Below are positions 37,877-46,616 of a stretch of 64,000 nt of DNA, one piece after another. A program made the position numbers and the translations under genes. Numbering within the stretch: position 1 is the stretch's first letter; each line of letters starts with the position of its first letter. The stretch covers positions 1 through 64,000 of the forward strand of contig JAROAZ010000008.1 in NCBI GenBank assembly GCA_029432775.1, in the 5' to 3' direction. The notes under the pieces were generated by a model. The model made no database searches and had not been told where the DNA came from. It worked only from the letters and a program-made list of their open reading frames with translations. The DNA comes from Pontiellaceae bacterium B12227. GTDB lineage: Bacteria > Verrucomicrobiota > Kiritimatiellia > Kiritimatiellales > Pontiellaceae.

Positions 37877-38656
37877 CTAGAGCATAAAACGGCGGCGAAT
37901 CAGCAAGATACCCCCACCAAAAGAAACGATCAGCCCAAGCGTAGCCGGTTCCGGAATCACACTTAAGCCCATCGAGTCGATGCCTATCGAAGACGCAGCT
38001 GTGGTCCAAGAACCCGCCTTAACCAAGACCAACCCCCCGATGTTACCCGCATAGGTTTGGTCTGCGAACGAAGTTTTGCTTTCGCCATCAATGAAATATT
38101 CAGCGGTGCCCAGGGACAAGTTGAACTCCACCTTGGCGGTGTGTGCGCCCTCGGAGAGCGTGTACGCATAGTTGCGGTAGTTCGAATTAGCCGCAGCAAA
38201 CCGGATTCGACTTGTTGTAGCCGAGTCCTTTTCCACGTTAATGAGTGCGACTAGCACTCCAGCCGAGTCCAGCGCCTTAAAGTTCACGGCATCGCCGATG
38301 CTGGCGGCCGTCAGATCAAAAGCCGACAAGTTCATCTCAATCGTGTATGTATCGCTGCCTGCCAGCGGAGTGGCGTAGTCATCAGTAGCCGTGTTGGCGT
38401 TGACAGTGCCTTTTTTGGGCACCTTTCGCGTGGTCGTTCCACCGTCACCGGCGAGAACAAGACTGCCCGCTCCGTCCGTTGCCATGCCCGCACCGCCAAA
38501 GTTCCACAGACTTCCAAGCGACCCGGAATTTACGAGGGGGGCATCATTCAGATCGACTCCAGCTGCCTCGTTAAACTCCCAGTATTCCAGAAGTCCGGCA
38601 GATGCGCTCAGCGCCAACCCCGCCATCATTGCTACTACCATTACTGTCTTTTTCAT
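37877..38656 (-). CDS. PEP-CTERM sorting-signal protein with LamG-like domain
   Basis: The protein of about 259 residues starts at an ATG with TAAGGAAAAC ahead. Signal peptide MKKTVMVVAMMAGLALSASA leads to a LamG-like beta-sandwich beginning GLLEYWEFNEAAG. The C-terminus IPEPATLGLIVSFGGGILL plus the basic IRRRFML is a textbook PEP-CTERM signal recognised by exosortase. It would be processed and placed in extracellular matrix or surface. It has its own promoter gap and terminator inside the polysaccharide locus, so it may help hold the substrate or the cells near it. No exosortase gene is in the window. Confidence 0.9.
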   Translation of the reverse strand: MKKTVMVVAMMAGLALSASAGLLEYWEFNEAAGVDLNDAPLVNSGSLGSLWNFGGAGMATDGAGSLVLAGDGGTTTRKVPKKGTVNANTATDDYATPLAGSDTYTIEMNLSAFDLTAASIGDAVNFKALDSAGVLVALINVEKDSATTSRIRFAAANSNYRNYAYTLSEGAHTAKVEFNLSLGTAEYFIDGESKTSFADQTYAGNIGGLVLVKAGSWTTAASSIGIDSMGLSVIPEPATLGLIVSFGGGILLIRRRFML

Positions 38657-38748
38657 TTTCGTTTTCCTTACTTTTTGTTGTGAACCGAATCTGAAACCTA
38701 AGCGCCTGAGGCACCCACCCACTGACATCTGAACCTCATAAAGATCAG

Positions 38749-38764
38749 ATACGTTATACAACTG
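38749..38764. promoter_or_regulatory. Candidate operator upstream of the PEP-CTERM gene
   Basis: ATACGTTATACAACTG. Its reverse complement CAGTTGTATAACGTAT aligns with the CACTTATATAACGTAT core at 14 of 16 positions. It lies about 95 bp upstream of the PEP-CTERM start in opposite orientation to the first two sites. Confidence 0.4.
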
Positions 38765-38853
38765 TTATATACCGTCGTCAAACAATTTTTATACAACTAA
38801 ACGACTATACTCCCGCACAGCATATGATACATTTAAATCAGGCCATTCAGTCC

Positions 38854-41800
38854 CTAGAGCCCCACAGCTTCGAGTCGAAGGAAGCGAACCGGGTCGACTA
38901 CGGGCACCGATCCGGTCTTTAATACGGCATTACCCTTCTGACCAATGTTGGCGTTCACCACTCCGGCAACACTCCAGATCCCATCAGTCAAGTTGGTGGT
39001 CGTGGTCGCTTCCAACAGAACGTCGGCACGGGCTTCGACATCGGGATAGGTGACATACAGGCCACCAGCTCCAAAACCGGATTCAGCCGGCCAGGCATTG
39101 AATTCAAACGGATGGGTACCGAACTTATATTCGAGACGATTAGTAATTCCATCGCCATCCGGGTCGGCATCGAAGTCGAGTTCAGCCATGGTTCTCCCGG
39201 GTGCCAAATAGTTGGTTTTCCAAACATTGGAATCGATGGGGTATGCCGTCGGCGCATCCGTTTCGGGCAGTGCCCATCCGTCGCCGGCGCTGATGCTGTT
39301 CCCTGAATCATTGAGCAGCGCGCTCAGCTCGGATATCAGCCCCCCATAAGAGAGGTTTGAGGCGAGGTTCGTGGTTTCGCCGGGGTCGTTCACGTAATCG
39401 TAGAGTTCAATAAAGCCAGGTTCCGTGATGCCTGCCTTGATGATATGACGATCCGTCTCATCGGTTGATTCCGTGACCCACCATTCGGTGTAGCGATAGC
39501 GTTCGGTGCGCACACTATAGCCCATACCGGTTCCGGAGCTGGAAACCGGCGAGTCGCCTGCGGTGCCATCATTGATGTTACGTTGATACTGACTGAAGAC
39601 CGCCTTTTTCCAAGGCTGGGAAGGATCTTCGAGCAGCGGCAGGAACGTAGTTCCCTGCAGCTGCTGACCCGCCGGTTGCGCCGGGGAAGGCAGCGAACAG
39701 AGATCAACGAGCGTCGGATAAACATCCACCAGCTCAACCAGACCCACGCTGCGACTACCCGCCGAACCAAGCGCATCCATACCGGGCATGCTGACAATCA
39801 GCGGCACCCGCGTCGAGGTTTCAAAGTTGGAATGTTTGGCCCAGAATCCGTTGTGATCGCCCAGATGGAATCCGTGGTCGCCCCAGAGCACGATGATGGT
39901 GTTATCCGCAATGGAGTCGTCCGTATTCGGATTGCCGTCGGGATCCTCCAGGGCATCCAGCAACTTACCCACCTGCATATCGATGAAGGAGACGCAGGCA
40001 AGATAGCCGTGAATCAAATTCCGCGCTTCGGTGGCATTCGGCATGCCATTGTCACTCGTACCGGTCACATCATCAAAAGCACTGGGTTCACCGCCATACG
40101 GTGCCGTGAATTTATTCGAACCCAAAGGCATGTTACGGATACCGGTGTAGCCCGTCAGATCAATCTCAGCCGGATTGTAGAGATCCCAATACGTTTTAGG
40201 CGCATTAAACGGCAGGTGTGGCTTCTGGAAGCCGACGCCGAGGAAAAACGGCTGATTGCTGGCATGGTAGCTCGCGGCGTATTCCGCAATTTTTGCGACT
40301 CCCAACTCGGCGGCCTTTCCGTCGTTATAGTCGGCGTCGACAATCGGACGGTCTCCATCCCGGGTATTAATTTCACCCGCATCGGTCGCTGAAATTTTAT
40401 TATTTCCGCCATCTTCAGCAGCCGCCTTGGTAGCTTCATACCAGGTGTTCCCGGTGCTTGGATCCGCCCACCCTTCGTTCCAGGAGAGCGTGGCATCCTG
40501 GTTGGTCGGATTAATGCCGTGATAAATCTTGCCGATGCCATGTACGCGATACCCCTCGGCGCCGAAATGCTGAGGCAGCGTTATGATGTCCGGCAGCGGC
40601 GTGCGGAAATGCGTGTCGAGCTTCCAGCACATGGTGGTGTCCGGGCGCAACCCGGTCAACAAGGATGCACGCGATGCATTACAAACCGCCTGCTGACAGT
40701 GTGCATTGGCAAACATGACGCCCGAAGCAGCCAGACGATCCATCTGCGGCGTAATCGGACGCAACGGTTCGGTTGCTCCATAGGCATCAATCAGCGGACG
40801 CATATCGTCTATCGCGATGAACAGCACATTATAATTGTTGGTCGGGAACAGACGATCCCGGGCGGGCGACGCCACCGGAGGAGCCGACGAGAATACTTCA
40901 ATTTCCAGATTGGCGAAGTTGGTGGCCATACCATCAGTCACCAGCACTTTCCAACCATTGGAACCGACATCCTCCGCATCGGGCGTACCCGACAGCACGC
41001 CATTCATGGAAATATTCAGCCACGCCGGCCCTGAAACCTTTGCAAAACTCATCGAGTCGAGATCGGCGTCGGATGCATGATCCGCCAGCGTGCGACCTAG
41101 ATAGGACAGATTCTGAACGGCACCGTCTTCAACAATCGGATCGGCACTGAAAACCGGCGGGTTGTTGCCGCTGCCGACAGTGGTTCTTTCGTAGAACACC
41201 GCTCCGGAACCGGAAAAGTTTCCGGCGGCGGTCGCCGTATGCAATTTACTCCACGCCGAACCGGTTACGGCGGTGCTGTACAGAACATGCCGACCGTTCG
41301 CATTTTTGGATGCAGTGTAGCTCGAGTCGAGCGTGAGCGCGGCGTTAACTTTGCTTGCGAAGGCTTCAATAGCAACGGTTCCGCCGGAGAGCAGAGTTTC
41401 AGGGGAAAAATCATAGGAAAGCCCCGGCATGGAGGTATTGACGCTCAGCGTGGCCATATCTGCCACCTGAATGGTGTCGGAATCGGCACGCAGCACGAAC
41501 AGAGAGCTGTTTGCCGTTAATCCGGAATCTGCAGCATCGACCGTGAAGGTATAGCTGCCTCCAGTAATAATTTTTGTGTAGAAAAGATAGCTGGTGCGCC
41601 CGTCATTATCACCGGGATTAACGGTGGTAGAGGCTCCATCCACTCCTTCAGTTCCTGTCCAGGTCAAAGACAGGAGATTGATCGCAGTGGTTTTATTCGG
41701 TGCAGTGGCAATGGCAACGACATCGCCAGTCTCTACGCTAATATTACTGAAGACGGTGTCGCCCGTGGTCGGGTCATCATTTTTGTTAATCGGACCGGTG

Positions 41801-44289
41801 ACGATTGAAATACTACTGCCGGGACCGGAGCCTCCACCGGAACCGGCGACATTGATTTTCAGCACGGCAGTATCGGTGGCGAAACCGCTGGATGCCTGAA
41901 CGATCCAGCTGTTTTGACCGACGTCAGCACCTGTCGGCGTGCCGGATAAAGATCCGTCCGAGGCGACATTCAGCCAGGAAGGACCAGCCACGATGGAGTA
42001 GGCCAGCGCATTGGTTGCGGTTCCGGCTATCGTCTGATTGGTGTAAGCAACGTCCTGATTCGCCCCGGGTTTCCCGATTGGGTCCAGCAGGAACAGCGGC
42101 GCCGGCGCTTCGCCGAGTTTTCGGACGATCAGGTTATCGGTGGAGATGCGGTCACCCTCCGCCCAATTACAACCCCCGTTATAGGTCTGAACGACGCTGC
42201 GCAACTGGCCGAGATCGAAGTCCGCCGGCAGCTGCCCGGAGTAGGCTTCGACTTCCGCCCCCCCATCGTAACGATAGTAGACTTTGAAGGAGCCCGCGGA
42301 ACCCCGGTTGTTGAGATCATAGACCGCCCGTACGCTGAGATGATCAAGGGTCATCCCTGGGAAGGAGTCGACATTTTGGTTACTGCCAAGGTCATCGGTG
42401 GCCTCCAGACGGAAGTACGAGTTGGAACCCCCACCACTGCTGAAGAGCAGCCGGAAGCCGGCATCCGAACCGCTGCTATCGCGAAAGGAAAAATGTACAC
42501 GACCCAGGCCGTTGGAGAGCGCGGCGCTGGCCGTAAAGTCAGCATCCAAATAATCGACCGAGAGCTGGAACACTCCATTACTTGCATTGTCATACGAGGA
42601 AAGATCCTTGCCGCGATACATGCTGTCGGTGGTTCCATCGGACTGCCAGCGAACCGCTTCATTCTGCACGGATGCCAGCGCATAAGCCGGGAACGATACG
42701 CCGCCAACAATACCGGTACTAATACCCTGCCCCAGTCCGGCCCCATTGGCCAGCCCATCATAATGCCATGCGTCGATCACTGCCGAATCCCCGGTCTCGT
42801 CAACAACAGAAGACGGAAGAGCAAGAACTATACTCTGATCGTTGGTGTGGGCAAGCGAAGCAACATAATCCTGCCCCTTATAACTCACCGTGATTTCATA
42901 ATCTCCCTTGAAGGCTCGGAGGCTAGTTTCTCCATTCAGACTCGAAGAGAGCGTTGCATCTGTATTGTAGCGAATTCGGTGAAGATAATACCACGCCAGG
43001 CCGTTCAGCTTAACGGTGCCGTCGTAATAGCACATCGAGTATTCACGATCAAAACCCTTCATATAGGTCCACGCATGCAGCCCGATCGTATCGGGATGGC
43101 TAAAATAGGCGGTCAGAAGAGACTCTGTGACTTCAGCCCGTTCCATTTCGGTGTAGTCGTAAGGAAAGAAGTTCGTGTCCGGCGGGTCGGAATCGCGCAC
43201 TTCGAATTCCGTTCCAACCATTGGAAGTCCGTATTGCTGATTAAATTCCTCCAAACGATCATACCAGGTCTGCGGATTCGGCACCTCAAACTTTACGCGG
43301 CTCTGAAAACCAATGCGATCCAGACGCCCACCGTTATCCAGCACATGGCCGATACTTTCATAGTAGCGATCCCGGCGGTCCGTATAATGATCGTCATCAA
43401 GTTCAAACGATCGCGCAGAAATAATTTGAAATTCATTAATCAGCAACTTGCAGTCGGGATCGACCACATTGCTCTCGGCAATCCTGAACCACCCGGCGGT
43501 TTCTTCATAACCGAGCAGTTCCTGCACCCGGAAATTACTGAGGGTTTCATTGATCACGTCCCATTCATAGACGCTCCATTTGGACGCCCAGTCCCCGATC
43601 ATATAGTCGACTTCCGCTTTCAGGTCGGCCTTCAGCGCATCTATCGTCGCCTGGCTGGAACCGTTGGTCAGGGCGGTCTCAACTGCCTCCACCTTGGGAA
43701 GAATGGTATAGGAAGTCGGCGTATCCGGCAGTTCCGTAGGCAAATGATTATTATTGGGTGTACCCGGCCAAATGAGTAGGTGGCCGCGAACCGGAAGATT
43801 ATTGGTTTGCGCCCAGGTGAGGAAATTTGGAATCAACGGTTCATTGCCTGTGCGTTGCTTGGGTTTAAACCCATTGTCTAGGCCGACACTGTTAAACATC
43901 GCCATAAAGCGGTCGCGATATTCCTGAACCGATATACCGAGCGCATTATCTTCGTCGGTAAAATCTTTAAGGCTCATGATCCCGCCGAATTTAAAATCGT
44001 TGCTCTTGAGCTTAATCGATACCTGCGCACCTTCGACAGGATCGCCGTTCATATCAACCACCCGTAGACCCAGATCCGCTTTTCTGTGCTGATCGATGCG
44101 CTCATAGGCCTGTGTTCGCCAGGTGCTGTTTGACGGGAAAACAACTGAATTTAGTTCCGCAATATTACCTTGCGTGAGCGCAATATTCAGATCCGTTTCG
44201 ATCTGGCTGATTTCGCGCCGTGTTAAACCTTCACTCCGCACCTGGCCCGCCAGCGCAATAACAACAATTAGAAATAGCACCCGTTTCAT
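38854..44289 (-). CDS. GH10 / S1 sulfatase multidomain fusion
   Basis: This protein has about 1,811 residues; GGAG precedes the ATG and the signal peptide is MKRVLFLIVVIALAGQVRS. Residues 60-450 are GH10: LPVRGHLLIWPG, acid/base Glu248 in WDVINET, nucleophile Glu361 in VGTEFEV. About 490-720 is a LamG-like domain like that of the next gene. Two Ig/cadherin-like segments with SGTP motifs flank a beta accessory domain shared with two other sulfatases. The sulfatase starts near 1150: VLFIAIDDMRPLIDAYG, QAVCNASRASLLTGL (Cys1203, C-N-A-S-R), VLWGDHGFHLGDHNGFWAKHSN. DFDADPDGDGITNRLEY and a TTTNL...RFLRLE end close it. A single secreted chain could cut and desulfate the same backbone. Confidence 0.9.
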   Translation of the reverse strand: MKRVLFLIVVIALAGQVRSEGLTRREISQIETDLNIALTQGNIAELNSVVFPSNSTWRTQAYERIDQHRKADLGLRVVDMNGDPVEGAQVSIKLKSNDFKFGGIMSLKDFTDEDNALGISVQEYRDRFMAMFNSVGLDNGFKPKQRTGNEPLIPNFLTWAQTNNLPVRGHLLIWPGTPNNNHLPTELPDTPTSYTILPKVEAVETALTNGSSQATIDALKADLKAEVDYMIGDWASKWSVYEWDVINETLSNFRVQELLGYEETAGWFRIAESNVVDPDCKLLINEFQIISARSFELDDDHYTDRRDRYYESIGHVLDNGGRLDRIGFQSRVKFEVPNPQTWYDRLEEFNQQYGLPMVGTEFEVRDSDPPDTNFFPYDYTEMERAEVTESLLTAYFSHPDTIGLHAWTYMKGFDREYSMCYYDGTVKLNGLAWYYLHRIRYNTDATLSSSLNGETSLRAFKGDYEITVSYKGQDYVASLAHTNDQSIVLALPSSVVDETGDSAVIDAWHYDGLANGAGLGQGISTGIVGGVSFPAYALASVQNEAVRWQSDGTTDSMYRGKDLSSYDNASNGVFQLSVDYLDADFTASAALSNGLGRVHFSFRDSSGSDAGFRLLFSSGGGSNSYFRLEATDDLGSNQNVDSFPGMTLDHLSVRAVYDLNNRGSAGSFKVYYRYDGGAEVEAYSGQLPADFDLGQLRSVVQTYNGGCNWAEGDRISTDNLIVRKLGEAPAPLFLLDPIGKPGANQDVAYTNQTIAGTATNALAYSIVAGPSWLNVASDGSLSGTPTGADVGQNSWIVQASSGFATDTAVLKINVAGSGGGSGPGSSISIVTGPINKNDDPTTGDTVFSNISVETGDVVAIATAPNKTTAINLLSLTWTGTEGVDGASTTVNPGDNDGRTSYLFYTKIITGGSYTFTVDAADSGLTANSSLFVLRADSDTIQVADMATLSVNTSMPGLSYDFSPETLLSGGTVAIEAFASKVNAALTLDSSYTASKNANGRHVLYSTAVTGSAWSKLHTATAAGNFSGSGAVFYERTTVGSGNNPPVFSADPIVEDGAVQNLSYLGRTLADHASDADLDSMSFAKVSGPAWLNISMNGVLSGTPDAEDVGSNGWKVLVTDGMATNFANLEIEVFSSAPPVASPARDRLFPTNNYNVLFIAIDDMRPLIDAYGATEPLRPITPQMDRLAASGVMFANAHCQQAVCNASRASLLTGLRPDTTMCWKLDTHFRTPLPDIITLPQHFGAEGYRVHGIGKIYHGINPTNQDATLSWNEGWADPSTGNTWYEATKAAAEDGGNNKISATDAGEINTRDGDRPIVDADYNDGKAAELGVAKIAEYAASYHASNQPFFLGVGFQKPHLPFNAPKTYWDLYNPAEIDLTGYTGIRNMPLGSNKFTAPYGGEPSAFDDVTGTSDNGMPNATEARNLIHGYLACVSFIDMQVGKLLDALEDPDGNPNTDDSIADNTIIVLWGDHGFHLGDHNGFWAKHSNFETSTRVPLIVSMPGMDALGSAGSRSVGLVELVDVYPTLVDLCSLPSPAQPAGQQLQGTTFLPLLEDPSQPWKKAVFSQYQRNINDGTAGDSPVSSSGTGMGYSVRTERYRYTEWWVTESTDETDRHIIKAGITEPGFIELYDYVNDPGETTNLASNLSYGGLISELSALLNDSGNSISAGDGWALPETDAPTAYPIDSNVWKTNYLAPGRTMAELDFDADPDGDGITNRLEYKFGTHPFEFNAWPAESGFGAGGLYVTYPDVEARADVLLEATTTTNLTDGIWSVAGVVNANIGQKGNAVLKTGSVPVVDPVRFLRLEAVGL
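39218..39232. repeat. TTCCAA-N3-TTGGAA palindrome (spacer ACA)
   Basis: Perfect 6+6 copy near the 3' end of the GH10-sulfatase gene, read as SNVWK. Confidence 0.85.
40949..40963. repeat. TTCCAA-N3-TTGGAA palindrome (spacer CCA)
   Basis: Perfect 6+6 copy in the Ig-like region of the GH10-sulfatase gene, read as SNGWK. Confidence 0.85.
43212..43226. repeat. TTCCAA-N3-TTGGAA palindrome (spacer CCA)
   Basis: Perfect 6+6 copy one codon before the GH10 nucleophile Glu, read as LPMVGT. The DNA motif sits within the active-site strand. Confidence 0.85.
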
Positions 44290-44329
44290 ATTCTCCAGCC
44301 CTCTCTTAAAATACTCGCATCCTTCACCC

Positions 44330-44356
44330 AAAAAGCCCCGGCAATACCGGGGCTTT
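44330..44356 (-). terminator. Rho-independent terminator of the LamG-like protein gene
   Basis: AAAGCCCCGG / CCGGGGCTTT hairpin with a 5-nt loop. On the minus strand it is followed by TTTTT. It separates the LamG-like gene from the GH10-sulfatase gene. Confidence 0.9.
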
Positions 44357-44378
44357 CGACAGACTTCAAATCAACCTG

Positions 44379-46277
44379 TTAAGGAGCAAAGGTGACGTCC
44401 GTGCGGATAAACCGGGCACCGGCTTCCGTATTAACACGGTTGGTAATCGCCCGAAACTCACTTCCCGGCAAATCAGCAGCCCCGATGTTTTCATAAAGGC
44501 TGACATCATTTGTCCAGGTACCATTCGCCAGATCGGTATTCAGCTGCAGCGTATATGTTAAACCACGCTCCACACTGTCCTTACGACGAATATAGACATA
44601 GTCGATATAATTCGTGCCGCCGGAAGTTGCTGATTCATACGAAGGCAAATAGCCGATGTCCCCGTCATCCGTCGGGTCGCCTCCAAAGGCGTACTCACCA
44701 AGATTGTTGAGCTCATCCATATCGGGATTATCAACCATATTGGTCGCCGCACCCAGCGTCGGCTGATAACCAAGCAGCCACGTATTGTATCTTCCCTGCG
44801 GCGTAAAAGCATTGGGATCATACACCGACAGCTGGAGGTCATCGACCTCGAAGAAGTCGGTAGGACCCCAGGCATTTGTTTCAGTAACTGCCACCATCCG
44901 AATGCCATCCAATGTCATATTCGATGCATACATCGACATGCCGTTTGTCGCAACTTTTTCAACACCACCGCCCTGCGTGTAGAACACATCGAATGTGTCT
45001 GAATCATAATCAGCCACCACCCTGACAGCCAGCGCTTCCTCCAGCACATTGGTTCCAAGGAATTTAAATGCGGTATTGCTATTTCCAACACGCGTTTCCA
45101 TCCGAAGCTTATCTCCCAGCTTCTGCAACCGGAGCAAAAAGGCATCCTGATTCAGCGTATTATCGCGCAAACCGAAACCGCAATTATATCCATTATTAGT
45201 TGAGCTTGAAACATCAGCATCAGTAAATACCCAGCTCAACTGGAATTGCCCATTGGTGATTCCACTCTGACTCAACGTAGAGTTTCTGTAGACATTATCC
45301 GTGTCGCTTGAGCCCTGCTCAAACCGCAATACCCCATTGGACACAAACGCCTGATCCTTATCGCCCGACCAGGCACCAAGCCCGAATGGATCGGGAGCCG
45401 TGTTGGTCAGCCCTTCAAAAAGAGTTCCATTAGGCTCATGATCGAATGTCCATTCTTCAATAAGTCCAACCAGCGCCGGAGGGGGCTCCGGATCAGCCAG
45501 CTTCGAGAAGATCAGGTTATCGGTAAAACAGTCGTCACCCACTGTCCATGCCGCACCGCCATTCGAGGACTGCACCGCCCAACGCAACTGGTCGATTTTA
45601 AAGTCGGCAGCCAACACACCATTGGAATAGGCCAAGACCTCAGGCGCTCCATCCAGACTGTAATATACCTTAAACGAGCCGGCATTACCCTTATTGTTAA
45701 GGTCATAGGTAGCCCGAATATTTAAATTTGTCAGTGTCGGCCCGGAAAGCTCCGCCACTTTAACATTAGCGGAAATATCATCTTTAACTTCGAGATACAA
45801 CTCATCATAGTTGACCACATTCGTTACACCGGCAACGATATTGGTCACGTCATCTCTTCCGTCAAAACGAAGCCGAAAATAGCCATCGTCATTCCCGCTG
45901 GCCTTGCTTCGGATTCCGATACCGATTCGCGCATCCCCATTAGCAACAGATGACAGGGAAAAGTCCGCGTCCTCAAAATCGAGTTCCAGCTGAAACTCGC
46001 CGGTAGTCTGTCCTGCATAGAGCGTTGGTGTCTTTGTGATAAAGGCACTTTCATTGGCCGCGCCGGTTGCCGCCCACCGAACGCGCTCATTGGTCACAGC
46101 CGCCAATGGTTTATCTCCAAAAGAAATGCTGGTTGCGGTTCCCGTGCTGCCCGCTGCGGAAAGCCCGACCGCCGCGTCAATTCCCAACCCATCATAATGC
46201 CATGCATGCACGACTTCCTGCCCCTGCGAAACATTCGCAAAAACTACCGCCATTAATATTGCTATCCACTTTTTCAT
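44379..46277 (-). CDS. Secreted protein with two LamG-like domains
   Basis: This 632-residue protein has signal peptide MKKWIAILMAVVFANVSQG. Residues 24-260 resemble the LamG-like region of the neighbouring GH10-sulfatase fusion: HAWHYDGLG, NERVRWAATG, ATYDLNNKGNAGSFKVYYSLDGAPEVLAYS and GDDCFTDNLIFSKL. Residues 270-500 are a second such domain. DMDELNNLGEYAFGG and the shared C-terminal module (TDLANGTWTND...RFIRTDV) follow. No catalytic residues are apparent, so it is probably a carbohydrate-binding partner of the fusion enzyme. AGGTAG lies ahead of the ATG. Confidence 0.8.
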   Translation of the reverse strand: MKKWIAILMAVVFANVSQGQEVVHAWHYDGLGIDAAVGLSAAGSTGTATSISFGDKPLAAVTNERVRWAATGAANESAFITKTPTLYAGQTTGEFQLELDFEDADFSLSSVANGDARIGIGIRSKASGNDDGYFRLRFDGRDDVTNIVAGVTNVVNYDELYLEVKDDISANVKVAELSGPTLTNLNIRATYDLNNKGNAGSFKVYYSLDGAPEVLAYSNGVLAADFKIDQLRWAVQSSNGGAAWTVGDDCFTDNLIFSKLADPEPPPALVGLIEEWTFDHEPNGTLFEGLTNTAPDPFGLGAWSGDKDQAFVSNGVLRFEQGSSDTDNVYRNSTLSQSGITNGQFQLSWVFTDADVSSSTNNGYNCGFGLRDNTLNQDAFLLRLQKLGDKLRMETRVGNSNTAFKFLGTNVLEEALAVRVVADYDSDTFDVFYTQGGGVEKVATNGMSMYASNMTLDGIRMVAVTETNAWGPTDFFEVDDLQLSVYDPNAFTPQGRYNTWLLGYQPTLGAATNMVDNPDMDELNNLGEYAFGGDPTDDGDIGYLPSYESATSGGTNYIDYVYIRRKDSVERGLTYTLQLNTDLANGTWTNDVSLYENIGAADLPGSEFRAITNRVNTEAGARFIRTDVTFAP

Positions 46278-46616
46278 ACTCTACCTCCTAAGTAGCTCTC
46301 TCTCGTGACCGGGAGCACCTGCCCCCATACACAAACTATATACACCTAGTTCCTTATGATGGGATACTTATATATCGTTACTATAACTCTGTCAACCCAT
46401 CTGTTATATCTTTTTTCTATACAGAAACCAACCCCCCGTATTCATGGGCTGCATATGCACAAACAGTAATGATTGCGGGAGCGAGAAATAGATCCAGGGA
46501 GTCGCTCCCGCCAATATTCATAAAAATTCTTGCCCGACTGATATAGTTATGTTCTATTTTTATATATCAATCAGTAGATCACTTAATTGATCGCCTGACG
46601 GAGCTCGAGGAACCTC
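46278..46616. other. Divergent promoter region of the LamG-like gene and GH10
   Basis: This AT-rich 339-bp gap holds starts in both directions. TATATATCGTTACTATAAC at 46370-46388 resembles the 36405 element (15 of 19). A perfect 10-bp hairpin, GCGGGAGCGA (46475) / TCGCTCCCGC (46502), lies mid-gap with no T run after it. GATATAGTTATG at 46533 may be a further degenerate site for the plus-strand gene. Confidence 0.45.

Noticed and set aside
42340..43779. 479-codon plus-strand open frame
   Set aside because: It lies antisense to the GH10 part of the fusion gene, has no ribosome binding site and no family features; the minus-strand frame carries catalytic motifs throughout.
46475..46511. Hairpin GCGGGAGCGA/TCGCTCCCGC as a terminator
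   Set aside because: No T run follows on either strand and it lies between divergent starts, so it is noted only as a hairpin of unknown role.
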